Positions 24,558-33,107 of a stretch of 64,000 bases of DNA are shown here, one piece after another. The stretch is from Burkholderia sp. S171. GTDB taxonomy: Bacteria; Pseudomonadota; Gammaproteobacteria; Burkholderiales; Burkholderiaceae. Every line of letters begins with the position of its first letter. Positions within the stretch are counted from its first letter, which is position 1. A model generated the notes under the pieces. The model searched no databases. It worked only from the letters and a program-made list of their open reading frames with translations, and was not told the DNA's origin. The translations under genes and the position numbers were made by a program. The stretch covers positions 357,410 through 421,409 of the forward strand of contig NZ_LMUF01000047.1 in the NCBI RefSeq assembly GCF_009766085.1, given 5' to 3'.

Positions 24558-25664
24558 TTAGAACACGCTACAAATCCCCACGCGCCCTACTGCCTGCTTC
24601 TGATTGCTTGAAGGATTGAAGCCTGCGATCTGGGCGACTTGCGCGTCGCCGGCAGCTTTCTGGAACACGCCCAGCACATATACCGATGTCCGCTTCGACA
24701 ACGCATATTCGGCCGTCAGGTTGAACTGGTTGTATTTGGGCTGCGCGCCGGTCGCATGATCACGGCCGGTGGTGTAGGTGTAACCCGCACCGATCGTCAC
24801 TGCGGGTGTCGGGTTATAAAGGCTCGACAACTCGTAGTTCTGGAACGTTGCATCGTGCCCTGCGCTGCCTTGCTGGAAGATCGTATTGGTGAAATCGGCC
24901 AGCACGCGCAGCGACGCCAGCACTTGATATGAAGCCCCCACGCCCAGGACCTTCTGCGCACGGGCGGCGGCCAGGAAGTCGCCATAGACCGCGTTCGTGA
25001 AGCCCGGATAGTTCTGGTAGCCCTGCGTCGAGACACCTGGATCGTTGATGCGCAAATATCCCACGCCTGCGCTGATCGGCCCCGCTGCATAGGTCGCGCC
25101 TGCGCTAAACGTGGAGTTATTCGAGAACTGCCCCGCGATACCGCCTAACGAATACAGTCCGCCAAAGGTGAACCCGGCGAAAGTGGGGCTGCGATATTTG
25201 ATCGCGTTCGAGATGGGGAAACCGTTGTCGGTGTTGTCCATGTCATTCGGATGAGCGAAGTAATAGCCACCGATGTTGCCGTTCAGCGTATAGGGTTCGA
25301 CGAAGTCCACCACAGAGTCCCACTGACGGCCCAGTGTGACCGTACCCAACTGCGTACTCTGAAGACCCACGTAGGCGTTGCGCGAAAATTCCAGCCCACT
25401 GCCAAGGCGTCCCGAGTTCAGATCGAAGCCGCTTTCAAGGCGGAAGAGGGTTGAAAGACCGCCACCCAGATCCTCGGTGCCGCGCACGCCCCAGCGGCTG
25501 CCCGCGGTCACACCGGATGCAAGCTGGACCAGATGGTTCCCCTGCACATTGCTCACAATATCGACACCGTCCTCCACGATTCCGTATAACGTGACCGCGC
25601 TCTGCGCGTGCGCCGCTGAACTCACGGCCAGCAAAAAGAACGCGCTAGCAAGTTTCTTGTTCAT
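24558..25664 (-). CDS. Outer-membrane porin, Burkholderia OmpC-like family
   Basis: 368-residue general diffusion porin. Signal peptide MNKKLASAFFLLAVSSAAHA, then QSAVTLYGIVEDGVDIV, GSRWGVRGTEDLGGGLSTLF and NAYVGLQSTQLGTVTLGRQ, all standard for this 16-strand family. It ends in phenylalanine as required for BAM recognition, although the last residues GICSVF depart from the usual G(I/L)RHRF, with a cysteine three residues from the end. The start at 25664 follows AAGGGAT; a much longer frame upstream is spurious. Confidence 0.93.
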   Translation of the reverse strand: MNKKLASAFFLLAVSSAAHAQSAVTLYGIVEDGVDIVSNVQGNHLVQLASGVTAGSRWGVRGTEDLGGGLSTLFRLESGFDLNSGRLGSGLEFSRNAYVGLQSTQLGTVTLGRQWDSVVDFVEPYTLNGNIGGYYFAHPNDMDNTDNGFPISNAIKYRSPTFAGFTFGGLYSLGGIAGQFSNNSTFSAGATYAAGPISAGVGYLRINDPGVSTQGYQNYPGFTNAVYGDFLAAARAQKVLGVGASYQVLASLRVLADFTNTIFQQGSAGHDATFQNYELSSLYNPTPAVTIGAGYTYTTGRDHATGAQPKYNQFNLTAEYALSKRTSVYVLGVFQKAAGDAQVAQIAGFNPSSNQKQAVGRVGICSVF

Positions 25665-26001
25665 TGGATGATCCCTTTTGTTTTCGGAAATTAAATGGAA
25701 ACGGGCAAGGTGGCCGCGAATTATCGGAGGCGGCAAGCAATCCGCTAACCAAATAAAAGTGGAATGTTTTTCGTTCCAAGGTTCTTTACGCCGCCTACGT
25801 TTTGTGCCGAAAACGCATTTCCATCGCATTTCCCTTGCTACCTATTTGCAAATCGGGATTTCTTGGTTTGTGATGGTTTCCTGTGCCGTTACTCTCCTCA
25901 GCTATTGCAGCCGATTCACTGCTACTTGGTCGATAATGTCGACCCGGCGCGCAAGCGGCCAAGCACTACCTTCCTTTAAAACCAACCGAGGTCACCTCCC
26001 C
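25665..26001. other. Divergent promoter region, porin / osmoprotectant operon
   Basis: 337 bases between divergent starts with no convincing gene. GAGGT ahead of 26002 is the ribosome site for the binding protein. No specific operator recognised. Confidence 0.5.
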
Positions 26002-26931
26002 ATGGGAATCGCAAAATCAATCAAGGCATGGGGCGCCGCCGCGCTCTTTCTGACCCTGTCCACGGCGTCCACTGCTTATGCGGCGGACTCGGTCACCGTG
26101 GCATCGAAGATCGACACTGAGGGCAACCTGCTTGGGAACATCATTGCGCAGGTGTTGAAGTCGCATGGCATTGCTGTCTCCGACAAGATCGGCCTCGGGA
26201 CCACGCCGATCGTGCGCAAGGCCATCACGACTGGCGAAATCGACATCTATCCGGAATACACCGGCAACGCTGCGTTCTTCTTCAACAAGGCCGATGACCC
26301 GCTCTGGAAAAATGCGGCCAAGGGCTATGAGGAAGCCGCCAAGCTCGATTACGCCGCCAACAAGATCGTCTGGCTGACGCCATCGCCGGCTAACAACACC
26401 TGGGCCGTCGGCCTGCTGGGAAGCGTCGCGAAGGCCAACAAGATCAAGACCTTCGAAGACTTCGGCAAGTGGGTCTCAGCGGGCGGTCAGGTCAAGCTCG
26501 CGGCATCGGCCGAGTTCGTCAATACCGCAGCCGCGCTGCCGTCGTTCGAAAAGATCTACGCGTTCAAGTTGAAACCTGAGCAACTTCTCGTGCTCTCGGG
26601 CGGCGATACATCGGCGACGATCAAGGCGGCCGCCGAGCAAACCGATAAGGTCAACGCAGCCATGGTCTACGGCACGGACGGCGGCATAGCGGCCGCGGGG
26701 CTGGTAGTCCTGGAGGACAACAAGAGCGTGCAACCCGTCTACGCGCCCACGCCGCTGATTCGCGAAAGCGTGCTGAAAGCACACCCGGAAATTGCCGGTT
26801 ACCTCAAGCCGGTATTTGCCAGCCTCGATCTGAAAACGTTGCAGACGTTGAACAGCCGCATTCAGGTCAACGGCGAGCCGGCCGCAACGGTAGCGGCGAG
26901 CTATCTGAAATCGAAGGGCTTCGTTAAATGA
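26002..26931 (+). CDS. osmF: Osmoprotectant ABC transporter, substrate-binding protein (YehZ/OsmF-like)
   Basis: 309-residue periplasmic protein with signal peptide ending near AYA-ADSVTVASK. The glycine-betaine/choline-type binding domain (OpuAC) is recognised by SKIDTEGNLLGNIIAQVLKSHG, TTPIVRKAITTGEIDIYPEYTGNAAFFF and YAPTPLIRESVLKAHPEI. First of four genes ordered exactly as E. coli yehZYXW. That system binds glycine betaine weakly, so the physiological ligand here is uncertain. The start at 26002 has GAGGT 10 bases upstream; the ORF is open further upstream but without a signal peptide. Confidence 0.9.
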   Translation: MGIAKSIKAWGAAALFLTLSTASTAYAADSVTVASKIDTEGNLLGNIIAQVLKSHGIAVSDKIGLGTTPIVRKAITTGEIDIYPEYTGNAAFFFNKADDPLWKNAAKGYEEAAKLDYAANKIVWLTPSPANNTWAVGLLGSVAKANKIKTFEDFGKWVSAGGQVKLAASAEFVNTAAALPSFEKIYAFKLKPEQLLVLSGGDTSATIKAAAEQTDKVNAAMVYGTDGGIAAAGLVVLEDNKSVQPVYAPTPLIRESVLKAHPEIAGYLKPVFASLDLKTLQTLNSRIQVNGEPAATVAASYLKSKGFVK

Positions 26932-28148
26932 TTGCCGGGACAGGGGGCGACGCACGCCCTCACGAGACACCGGCCGCGGCCGGTAAGCAGCAGGGTGCAG
27001 GCGCTTTGCGTATCGACAAAGTCGGTTCGTTGATCGCAGCGCTTGCGTTGCTCGCGCTGGTGTTCGAACCGTTCGTGACGTTTCGGGCGAACCGGATCGT
27101 GTCGGGCAAGGGTCTCGGGTTCACCGACATCTTCGCAGCCGGGCAGGCGTGGGCGTTCCTTGCAGCGCTCGCCGCAGGAGCGCTGTTCGCCTTGCTGCGC
27201 AGTCGCCCGACGCTTCGGTTCGTGGTCGGCGTTGTGCTGCTCCTGACGCTCTGCGTGCTGCTCGGGCTTGCGCCAGCGCATCTCGTCACAGAAGAGAACC
27301 CGTTGGCGCGAGTGTCGCCCGCCGGTGGTTTCTGGATCTTGTTCTTCGCGTTCTCGGTGCTGATCACCGACGCTATCGCCAAGCTATCGTTTGGACCGGT
27401 GCAGCATCTCCTTGCGCTGGCACTGGCTGCGGCCGCTGTTGCCGCCATTCTGAGCAGCGGACTGTGGAGCGGGCTGTCGGTCATGCACGAATACGCGAAT
27501 CACGCCGATACCTTCTGGCTCGAAGCGGCTCGCCATGTCGAACTGGTTACGGGGTCGGTTGCGGCGGCAGTGCTGATCGGTGTGCCGCTGGGTATAGCGT
27601 GTGCAAAGTGGTCGGCGCTGCGTGCTGTCACGTTGCCGGTGCTGAACATTGTCCAGACCATCCCGAGTATCGCGATGTACGGTTTGATGATGGTTCCGCT
27701 AGGGCTTCTCGCCGCCCGATTCCCGCTGCTCGATGCGCTTGGCATTCGCGGTATCGGCGTCGCGCCCGCGGGAATTGCATTGTTCCTCTATTCGCTGCTG
27801 CCGGTCGCGGCAAGCGTTGTGGTGGGTTTTACACAGCTTCCGCGCAAGAGCGTTGAAGCTGCTGTGGCGATGGGCATGACCCCGCGCCAGCGGCTCTTTG
27901 CGATTGAACTGCCGCTTGCGTTGCCAGTGATCCTGACGGGCGTGCGGATCGTGCTGGTCCAGAACATCGGGCTGGCGACGGTGGCCGCGCTGATCGGCGG
28001 GGGCGGCTTCGGTACCTTCGTATTCCAGGGCCTCGGGCAAGCGGCGACGGATCTCGTGCTGCTCGGCGCCGTGCCAACCATCGCGCTCGGTCTCACCGCG
28101 GCAATCGTGTTCAACGCCGTGACAGAACTCGTTAAGAGACGCCAATAA
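26928..28148 (+). CDS. yehY: Osmoprotectant ABC transporter permease, YehY-like
   Basis: 406-residue inner-membrane permease. Several N-terminal helices (about 28-190) precede the BPD_transp_1 permease domain. The EAA loop is VEAAVAMGMTPRQRLFAIELPLALPVILTG and the core helix NIVQTIPSIAMYGLMMVPLG is typical of OpuB/YehY proteins. The long N-terminal extension is a YehY feature and distinguishes it from the shorter YehW partner. The ATG overlaps the stop of the binding-protein gene by 4 bases. Confidence 0.9.
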   Translation: MIAGTGGDARPHETPAAAGKQQGAGALRIDKVGSLIAALALLALVFEPFVTFRANRIVSGKGLGFTDIFAAGQAWAFLAALAAGALFALLRSRPTLRFVVGVVLLLTLCVLLGLAPAHLVTEENPLARVSPAGGFWILFFAFSVLITDAIAKLSFGPVQHLLALALAAAAVAAILSSGLWSGLSVMHEYANHADTFWLEAARHVELVTGSVAAAVLIGVPLGIACAKWSALRAVTLPVLNIVQTIPSIAMYGLMMVPLGLLAARFPLLDALGIRGIGVAPAGIALFLYSLLPVAASVVVGFTQLPRKSVEAAVAMGMTPRQRLFAIELPLALPVILTGVRIVLVQNIGLATVAALIGGGGFGTFVFQGLGQAATDLVLLGAVPTIALGLTAAIVFNAVTELVKRRQ

Positions 28149-28160
28149 AGGACGCCACGT

Positions 28161-29099
28161 ATGATCGAAATCGAAAGAATCAGCCGGCGTTTCGGCGATA
28201 TTGTCGCTGTCGACGACGTCTCGCTCACCATCGAACGCGGCACCATCACTGCGTTTGTCGGCACGTCGGGCAGTGGCAAGTCCACGCTCCTGCGCATGAT
28301 CAACCGCTTGATCGCGCCCACGAGCGGCACGATCCGTATCGACGGAAACGACACTGCAACCGTGCCGGCCGAGGCATTGCGGCGCGGGATTGGTTATGTG
28401 ATCCAGGGAAATGGCTTGTTTCCGCATTGGACGGTGGCTCGCAATATCGCGACGGTTCCGCGCTTGCTTGGATGGAGCACGGCCAGGATCGACCAGCGTG
28501 TGCGCGAGTTGCTGAAGCTCTTCAATCTCGACGCCGATGCGTACCTCGACAAGTATCCTCATCAGCTTTCCGGGGGCCAGCAGCAGCGCGTGGGTGTGGC
28601 GCGCGCGCTGGCGGCGGAGCCTGCGATCTTGCTGATGGACGAGCCGTTCGGTGCACTCGATCCCCTCATTCGTGCCAAGGCGCAGGAAGACTTGCTCGCG
28701 CTTCAGCGGCGTCTGGGGATCACGGTCGTGATCGTTACGCACGACATGGAAGAGGCGTTGCATCTGGGCGACCGTATTGTGGTGATGGACGGTGGCCGTG
28801 TGCTTCAGGCGGCTACGCCCGCCGAGATATTGCGGCGGCCCGCGCCGGGTTTTGTCGAGCGGTTGGTGGCAGGCGTTGACCGGCCGTTCCGGCTGTTGTC
28901 GCTGATTCCTGTTAGCGAAATTGCTGAAACTGGCGCCGCTGAAGGCAGCCCCATTGCCGGCACGCAGAGCCTTCGCGATGCCCTGTCCGAGTTGCTTTGG
29001 CGTGGTGCGCAGAGCTTGCCGGTTGCATCGGCGGACGGTGCGGTGCAGAGCCGTATTTCGCTTGCATCGATACTGGCGCGAGCCGAAAGGTCCACATGA
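28161..29099 (+). CDS. yehX: Osmoprotectant ABC transporter ATP-binding protein, YehX-like
   Basis: 312-residue ATPase of the glycine-betaine/proline importer class. Walker A GTSGSGKST (about 35-43), Q-loop GYVIQGNGLFPHWTV, signature LSGGQQQRVGVARAL (about 135-149), Walker B ILLMDEPFGALD, and H-loop VIVTHDMEEAL. The C-terminal extension is short and lacks two full CBS domains. The gene is preceded by AAAGGA and followed by a 4-base overlap with yehW. Confidence 0.93.
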   Translation: MIEIERISRRFGDIVAVDDVSLTIERGTITAFVGTSGSGKSTLLRMINRLIAPTSGTIRIDGNDTATVPAEALRRGIGYVIQGNGLFPHWTVARNIATVPRLLGWSTARIDQRVRELLKLFNLDADAYLDKYPHQLSGGQQQRVGVARALAAEPAILLMDEPFGALDPLIRAKAQEDLLALQRRLGITVVIVTHDMEEALHLGDRIVVMDGGRVLQAATPAEILRRPAPGFVERLVAGVDRPFRLLSLIPVSEIAETGAAEGSPIAGTQSLRDALSELLWRGAQSLPVASADGAVQSRISLASILARAERST

Positions 29100-29851
29100 A
29101 ACTCGTTGCCTGGATAGCGCGTACGTTTGCGCTGGCCGTCCTGCTTCTGCTGCTGTTCAGGCCGCAGGTGTTCCAGCCGATTCTTGCACCGCTGGCCGAA
29201 AACGGCGCTCCGGCGCTCTATGACCGGGCGAGCCTGCTGGACCTCACGCTTGCGCATCTTGCGATCGTGGCCGGCGCCAGTCTGGTGGGCGCGGTCATTG
29301 CGTTGTTTGCCGGGATTTTCGTCACGCGTGAAGTGGGTGCAGAATTTTTGCCGCTCGCGCGCAGCGTGGTGAATATCGGGCAGACGTTTCCGCCGGTGGT
29401 CGTGTTGGCGCTTGCGGTGCCCGTGGTCGGGTTTGGTGTGAAGCCGACGCTGGTTGCGTTGATTCTCTACGGTCTCCTGCCGATCTTTGAGAGCACCATC
29501 ACGGGTCTGAAGGAGATACCGTCAGCGACTATCGATGCGGCGCGAGGCATGGGGATGAGCGCGACGCGGCAGTTGTTCACTGTCGAACTGCCGCTCGCAC
29601 TACCGGTGATTCTTGCGGGCCTGCGCCTTTCGGTGGTGATCAACCTGGGTACCGCGACCATCGGTTCGACCGTGGCGGCGAAGGGGCTGGGCGATGTCAT
29701 CATTGCCGGCCTGCAGACCTCGAATACGGCGTTTATCCTGCAAGGTGGCGTGATTGTCGGCTTGCTCGCCGTGCTGATCTATGACGCGATGGGCATTGCC
29801 GGGCGGTTGGCCTCAAGGCACATGGTGGACGGGGCCGCGAGCGGTGCTTAG
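29096..29851 (+). CDS. yehW: Osmoprotectant ABC transporter permease, YehW-like
   Basis: 251-residue second permease of the importer. Core motifs NIGQTFPPVVVLALAVPVVG and the EAA loop IDAARGMGMSATRQLFTVELPLALPVILAG. About six helices. The start at 29096 makes an ATGA overlap with yehX; an in-frame ATG at 28997 lies inside yehX. Last gene of the operon, followed by a strong bidirectional terminator. Confidence 0.92.
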   Translation: MKLVAWIARTFALAVLLLLLFRPQVFQPILAPLAENGAPALYDRASLLDLTLAHLAIVAGASLVGAVIALFAGIFVTREVGAEFLPLARSVVNIGQTFPPVVVLALAVPVVGFGVKPTLVALILYGLLPIFESTITGLKEIPSATIDAARGMGMSATRQLFTVELPLALPVILAGLRLSVVINLGTATIGSTVAAKGLGDVIIAGLQTSNTAFILQGGVIVGLLAVLIYDAMGIAGRLASRHMVDGAASGA

Positions 29852-29954
29852 AGACTTGGACGGTCAGTTGTATCAATCCTTTGTGACGACCGTCAGAGCT
29901 CAAAACCGGAATCGCTTCCTTGCGACGAAGTTCGACATCCAAACCGCAAACAAA

Positions 29955-29980
29955 AAAACCGACCGGAGCCGGTCGGTTTT
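29955..29980. terminator. Bidirectional rho-independent terminator
   Basis: Perfect 12-base complementary arms (29955-29966, 29969-29980) with A-run on one side and T-run on the other, between yehW and the convergent csbD-like gene. Confidence 0.9.
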
Positions 29981-29999
29981 CAGCTCGTGAACTTTTGAG

Positions 30000-30182
30000 T
30001 TACTTCTTGAATATGTCACGCACGGCGTCGGCTGCTTGACCGACCTTCGACTGGACCTTGCCTGCCACTCGTTCCGTGGCACCTTCAGCTTGCGTTGTCT
30101 TGTTGCCGGTGACCTTGCCGATCGCTTCCTTGACGGAGCCGGTCACTTGCTTGGCTGCGCCTTCAACCCGATTCTTGTCCAT
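30000..30182 (-). CDS. CsbD-family stress-associated small protein
   Basis: 60-residue hydrophilic helical protein: MDKNRVEGAAKQVTGSVKEAIGKVTGN, then QAEGATERVAGKVQSKVGQAADAVRD, the two CsbD repeats. The family is induced by general stress and its molecular role is unknown. The ribosome site AAAGGAAAAA precedes the start. Its position beside an osmoprotectant importer fits an osmotic-stress theme. Confidence 0.92.
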   Translation of the reverse strand: MDKNRVEGAAKQVTGSVKEAIGKVTGNKTTQAEGATERVAGKVQSKVGQAADAVRDIFKK

Positions 30183-30944
30183 GACGTTTTTCCTTTAGAG
30201 AGTTTGCGTTATCAACGTGCTTAACGTACGTCGAGTGATGGAGTGATGCTTTACTTCGTGCACCTGCAAGCCGACGAACGCTTTAATTGTGCTCATTCAC
30301 TTCAATTGCCGATGGTGGCAATCGGATCAGTCTGCCTGGCGCGATTGAAATACGCTGAGCCGCGTATCGCACGGACAGCCGACAAACCATACAAGACCTT
30401 TCAGGTGCAAGAATCAAGGCGCACAATTCGTTCCCGGCACGGGTCGTGCCACGCGCTGACGTGGTTGGTAGGGCTTGAAATGCATGATTGTGCTTTACCC
30501 GCCTTAATGACTTTGTCTATCGGAGGGTTAGCGACGTGATTCGACGTGCGTACAAATTCGGTGGAAGGTTCACGCGGATAGCGCGGGGTGAACCGTGGGC
30601 AGGTTCAATCACTGGTGGCGAAGCGTGTCAGAACCTGAGTTCGGAGAAAGAGGGTTTCACACATCCTCCGCTCTGGCGAGCACCGTGCTTTTGGGGCACC
30701 TATGAATAGGAACTGCACGCTGTGGACACTTAGGGTAGAGCGGTTAAAGCGTTTTCTTTGCTTCGTTTCTTTGTCGCTAAGGACCAAGAAATGACGTGCC
30801 GCCACGCACAGTGGCTAACAGTGATAAAGAGAAAATCCGACGCTCGCAGACCACTAACATCGAAAGCACCACCCCGGCATCAACCCCGACCGCTAACCCC
30901 AAAACCCCGACCACTCAAAACCCGTCCACCGGCGCGAGCGAAAA
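30183..30944. other. 760-bp gene-free region with degenerate dispersed repeat
   Basis: No convincing ORF. Around 30,745-30,830 the plus strand has a run of TTTCTTTG-type words followed by GTCGCTAAGGACCAAGAAATGA and GCCGCCACGCACAGTGGC. To my memory this is a decayed copy of a repeat found in many intergenic regions of Burkholderia and Paraburkholderia. Then comes a C/A-rich tract of ACCCC/AAAACCCC words (about 30,870-30,940). This region separates the stress genes from the siderophore locus. Confidence 0.4.
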
Positions 30945-31781
30945 TCAAGCATCGTTACGCTTGCTCCATCCAAAAGCGAGAATAGTGCTTAGCGGCTTTG
31001 AACTGCATACTGACGCGCAGAGTTGTCCGGGCATAGGCAGTTCAAAGACATACCAAGGCTCACCCTTGGAAACGCTAGCCAAAGCCGCAACGGATTCACT
31101 TAGCGCGAGATTCGAATGATCGATAGCCGAGCGATGTCCTGCGGCACTAAGCACGCTGTTGTCGCGTGCGCGCTGATTGCTAAAAAGCAAACTATCCGAT
31201 GACGGTAAAACCTGGCTAGATGCCAGGCTTGGCAGTGACGTTCCCAAACCTAGATAACTGGCGCTGATGCCCAGCATGATCCAGACACCGGCATAGGCGA
31301 TATCGGCGCATAAAACGGTCTCGCCCGTGGCGTCTTGCGCGACCATTCGACCCTTGGCGTCATCACGCAGATCGACCGCATCGGGCTGGCATCCGAGTAT
31401 GCGGGCCACGGCTAGCCGCAACACCGCGCGACTCGATATATACCGGTACCGTAGCGCAGGGCTGGGCAACAAGGCGGCCCGTCGGGTTTCATCCTGAGTC
31501 AGCCACTGCGCCGAATCGTGCGCACTCACGCGTTGCCATTGGCTGCGAAACCTGAACACGAAGATCTCGCCGGTTGCCGGCGTGCATGGACGCAGCGAAA
31601 GCGTTTCGTTCATGCGCAGCGGCAGGAATTGCGGCTGCGTTTCGTAGACGGGCGGCGGGATAAGTGCGTCGAGGTCATCGATAAAATCCCGCCGCGATGT
31701 TTGCGTTGATGTCTGCGTCAAAGAGCGCTCAGTCAATAAACCCGTGGGCATGGTAAGTACCGTTTCAGAGCGAGAGGGCAT
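30945..31781 (-). CDS. Degenerate 4'-phosphopantetheinyl transferase-like protein
   Basis: 278 residues with the layout of a Sfp-type PPTase: TRRAALLPSPALRYRYISSRAVLRLAVARILGCQPDAVDLRDDAKGRMV matches the arginine-rich substrate region (read in pieces), and FELPMPGQLCASVCS resembles the C-terminal strand. The usual catalytic blocks are missing. Where NLSHS is expected the protein has DIAYAGVW, where the Mg-binding (V/I)GxDxE is expected it has YLGLGTSL, and no WxxKEA is present. Activity on carrier proteins is therefore doubtful. It lies behind the nitroreductase on the minus strand, under a Fur-like site, so it belongs to the siderophore locus. The frame is open further upstream, so the exact start is uncertain. 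Confidence 0.7.
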   Translation of the reverse strand: MPSRSETVLTMPTGLLTERSLTQTSTQTSRRDFIDDLDALIPPPVYETQPQFLPLRMNETLSLRPCTPATGEIFVFRFRSQWQRVSAHDSAQWLTQDETRRAALLPSPALRYRYISSRAVLRLAVARILGCQPDAVDLRDDAKGRMVAQDATGETVLCADIAYAGVWIMLGISASYLGLGTSLPSLASSQVLPSSDSLLFSNQRARDNSVLSAAGHRSAIDHSNLALSESVAALASVSKGEPWYVFELPMPGQLCASVCSSKPLSTILAFGWSKRNDA

Positions 31782-31924
31782 GTGGCGGCGCGGCCTGAAG
31801 CTGGCCGGATGTAACCCATGTCGGGCCAGCCGGCCGTTCCTCTCAAGCCGCTGAGGGATAGGAGCACGAACGAAAACGGCGTTGATATCGCCGTCACGTT
31901 CGCGCTGATTCTGTCTGCCACCGC

Positions 31925-32521
31925 TCAGGCGCAGACTTCAAGCCACTCGGTCACATAGCGGTCGCTGGAGGGACGCTCCACCGCGCGCGCGCCGTCGGGC
32001 GGCGTGCCGACAAACAAAAATCCAAGCAACCGATCACGCTCGGTCAGCCCAAGCGCGCGATGCATCTGCGGCTCGTAACTATCCGGTCCGGTCGCCCAGA
32101 AACCACCAAAACCGAGCGCATGAATAGCGTTCAGCATGTTCATGGCTGCCGCTCCAACCGACAGCAACTGCTCGACTTCAGGCACCTTCGTCTCGCGTGT
32201 CAGCGACACCACAAGCGCTATCACTACGGGTGCCGCGAGCGCGCGGCGGCCACGGTGCTCATGCGCCGAACGCGGTTCTCCGGGAGCTCGTACGCAGGCG
32301 AGATCGACCAGCAATTCGCCGAGCTTCAGCCGCGCGTCGCCGCGAATCAGCACAAAGCGCCACGGCCGTAACGCGCCGTGATCGGGGGCGCGCAGGGCGG
32401 CATCGAAAATCTGCTGAAGCTGGGAATCGTCGGGCGCGGGTTCGGCGAGCGGCCAGTGCGACTGGCGTGTCATCAGCACGTTCAGGGCGTCCGAACTGAC
32501 GCCGGGGTTCATTGTTTCCAT
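31925..32521 (-). CDS. Nitroreductase-family protein
   Basis: 198-residue FMN-binding nitroreductase of the YdjA-like subgroup: VLMTRQSHWPLAEPAPDD, the FMN-contact LRAPDHGALRPWRFVLIRGDAR, and the C-terminal GFGGFWATGPDSY and LGLTERDRLLGFLFVG. These enzymes reduce nitro groups, quinones or flavins. First gene of a minus-strand unit with the PPTase-like gene, divergent from mbtH, with a Fur-like site about 55 bases upstream. Possible roles are ferric-siderophore reduction or reductive handling of N-oxidised intermediates; neither is shown. Confidence 0.88.
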   Translation of the reverse strand: METMNPGVSSDALNVLMTRQSHWPLAEPAPDDSQLQQIFDAALRAPDHGALRPWRFVLIRGDARLKLGELLVDLACVRAPGEPRSAHEHRGRRALAAPVVIALVVSLTRETKVPEVEQLLSVGAAAMNMLNAIHALGFGGFWATGPDSYEPQMHRALGLTERDRLLGFLFVGTPPDGARAVERPSSDRYVTEWLEVCA

Positions 32522-32573
32522 AGGAAGGTCCGGGCTTTCTCAAGGCATCCATGATCGCGAAAAACGTGCCGTA

Positions 32574-32598
32574 TTGCAAATGATTCTCAATCACTTGA
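32574..32598. promoter_or_regulatory. Fur-box-like site upstream of nitroreductase gene
   Basis: The minus strand around TTGAGAATCATTTGC matches the 19-base Fur consensus at 13 positions by my count. It lies 53-77 bases upstream of the nitroreductase start, in the divergent region with mbtH. Confidence 0.55.
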
Positions 32599-32831
32599 TT
32601 TTGTCACGCTAGATGCCTATGCTTCGGTCCTGTTCACAATTTTGAGATTTGCGGGGGCGTGCGTGAGTTTTATCGCTGCTGGATCGATGTGACGAGCGCA
32701 CAAGCCGCGCCGGCATTGCGTTTCACCGGCCTGGACGAATTAGCCGGTTACTCGGGCGCGCTGGCAATTGGATTCCGATCCTATGGCCGCAACGTTGAAA
32801 AGCGCCCTTTGCATCAGACGATTTAACTTTT
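32599..32831. other. Central part of nitroreductase/mbtH divergent region
   Basis: A 55-codon frame from a GTG at 32659 to TAA at 32826 (VREFYRCWIDVTSAQ...) is open but has no convincing ribosome site or family resemblance. I treat it as non-coding, with low certainty. Confidence 0.3.
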
Positions 32832-32853
32832 AATCATAGTCATTCTCATTCGT
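32832..32853. promoter_or_regulatory. Fur-box-like site upstream of mbtH
   Basis: Minus strand contains AATGAGAATGACTATGATT, i.e. three NATNAT-type hexamers, about 12 of 19 identical to the Fur consensus. It lies 18 bases before the mbtH start and next to its ribosome site, well placed to repress the whole NRPS operon under iron sufficiency. Confidence 0.65.
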
Positions 32854-32870
32854 ATTAAGGAGAGCTTTTG

Positions 32871-33095
32871 ATGAGCTGGGGCGACGAAAACACGACCTAC
32901 AACGTGGTCATGAACCACGAGGAGCAGTATTCGATCTGGCCGGACTATAAGGCGCTGCCGACAGGCTGGACTGCAGTGGGCAAGACCGGCAAGAAGGACG
33001 AATGCCTCGCGTATATCGACGCAGTGTGGACCGACATGCGCCCGCTCAGCCTGCGTCAGGCGATGGCAGCCGATGCCAGCGCCAAAGCGGCCTGA
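32871..33095 (+). CDS. MbtH-family NRPS accessory protein
   Basis: 74-residue chaperone that binds and activates NRPS adenylation domains. Hallmarks: N-E-EQYSIWP (NHEEQYSIWPDYKALPTGW), GKTGKKDECLAYID and VWTDMRPLSLR. The ATG at 32871 follows AAGGAGAG; a TTG three bases earlier is less likely. First gene of the long plus-strand siderophore operon, separated from the thioesterase by 12 bases. Confidence 0.95.
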   Translation: MSWGDENTTYNVVMNHEEQYSIWPDYKALPTGWTAVGKTGKKDECLAYIDAVWTDMRPLSLRQAMAADASAKAA

Positions 33096-33107
33096 GACAG
33101 GTCGCGG

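Noticed and set aside
29900..30082. Short minus-strand ORF over the yehW/csbD terminator
   Set aside because: It spans the perfect terminator hairpin and the csbD-like gene end, so it cannot be a separate gene.
32659..32826. 55-codon GTG-start ORF between nitroreductase and mbtH
   Set aside because: No ribosome site, no family resemblance, and it ends just before the Fur-like site; listed only as intergenic content.
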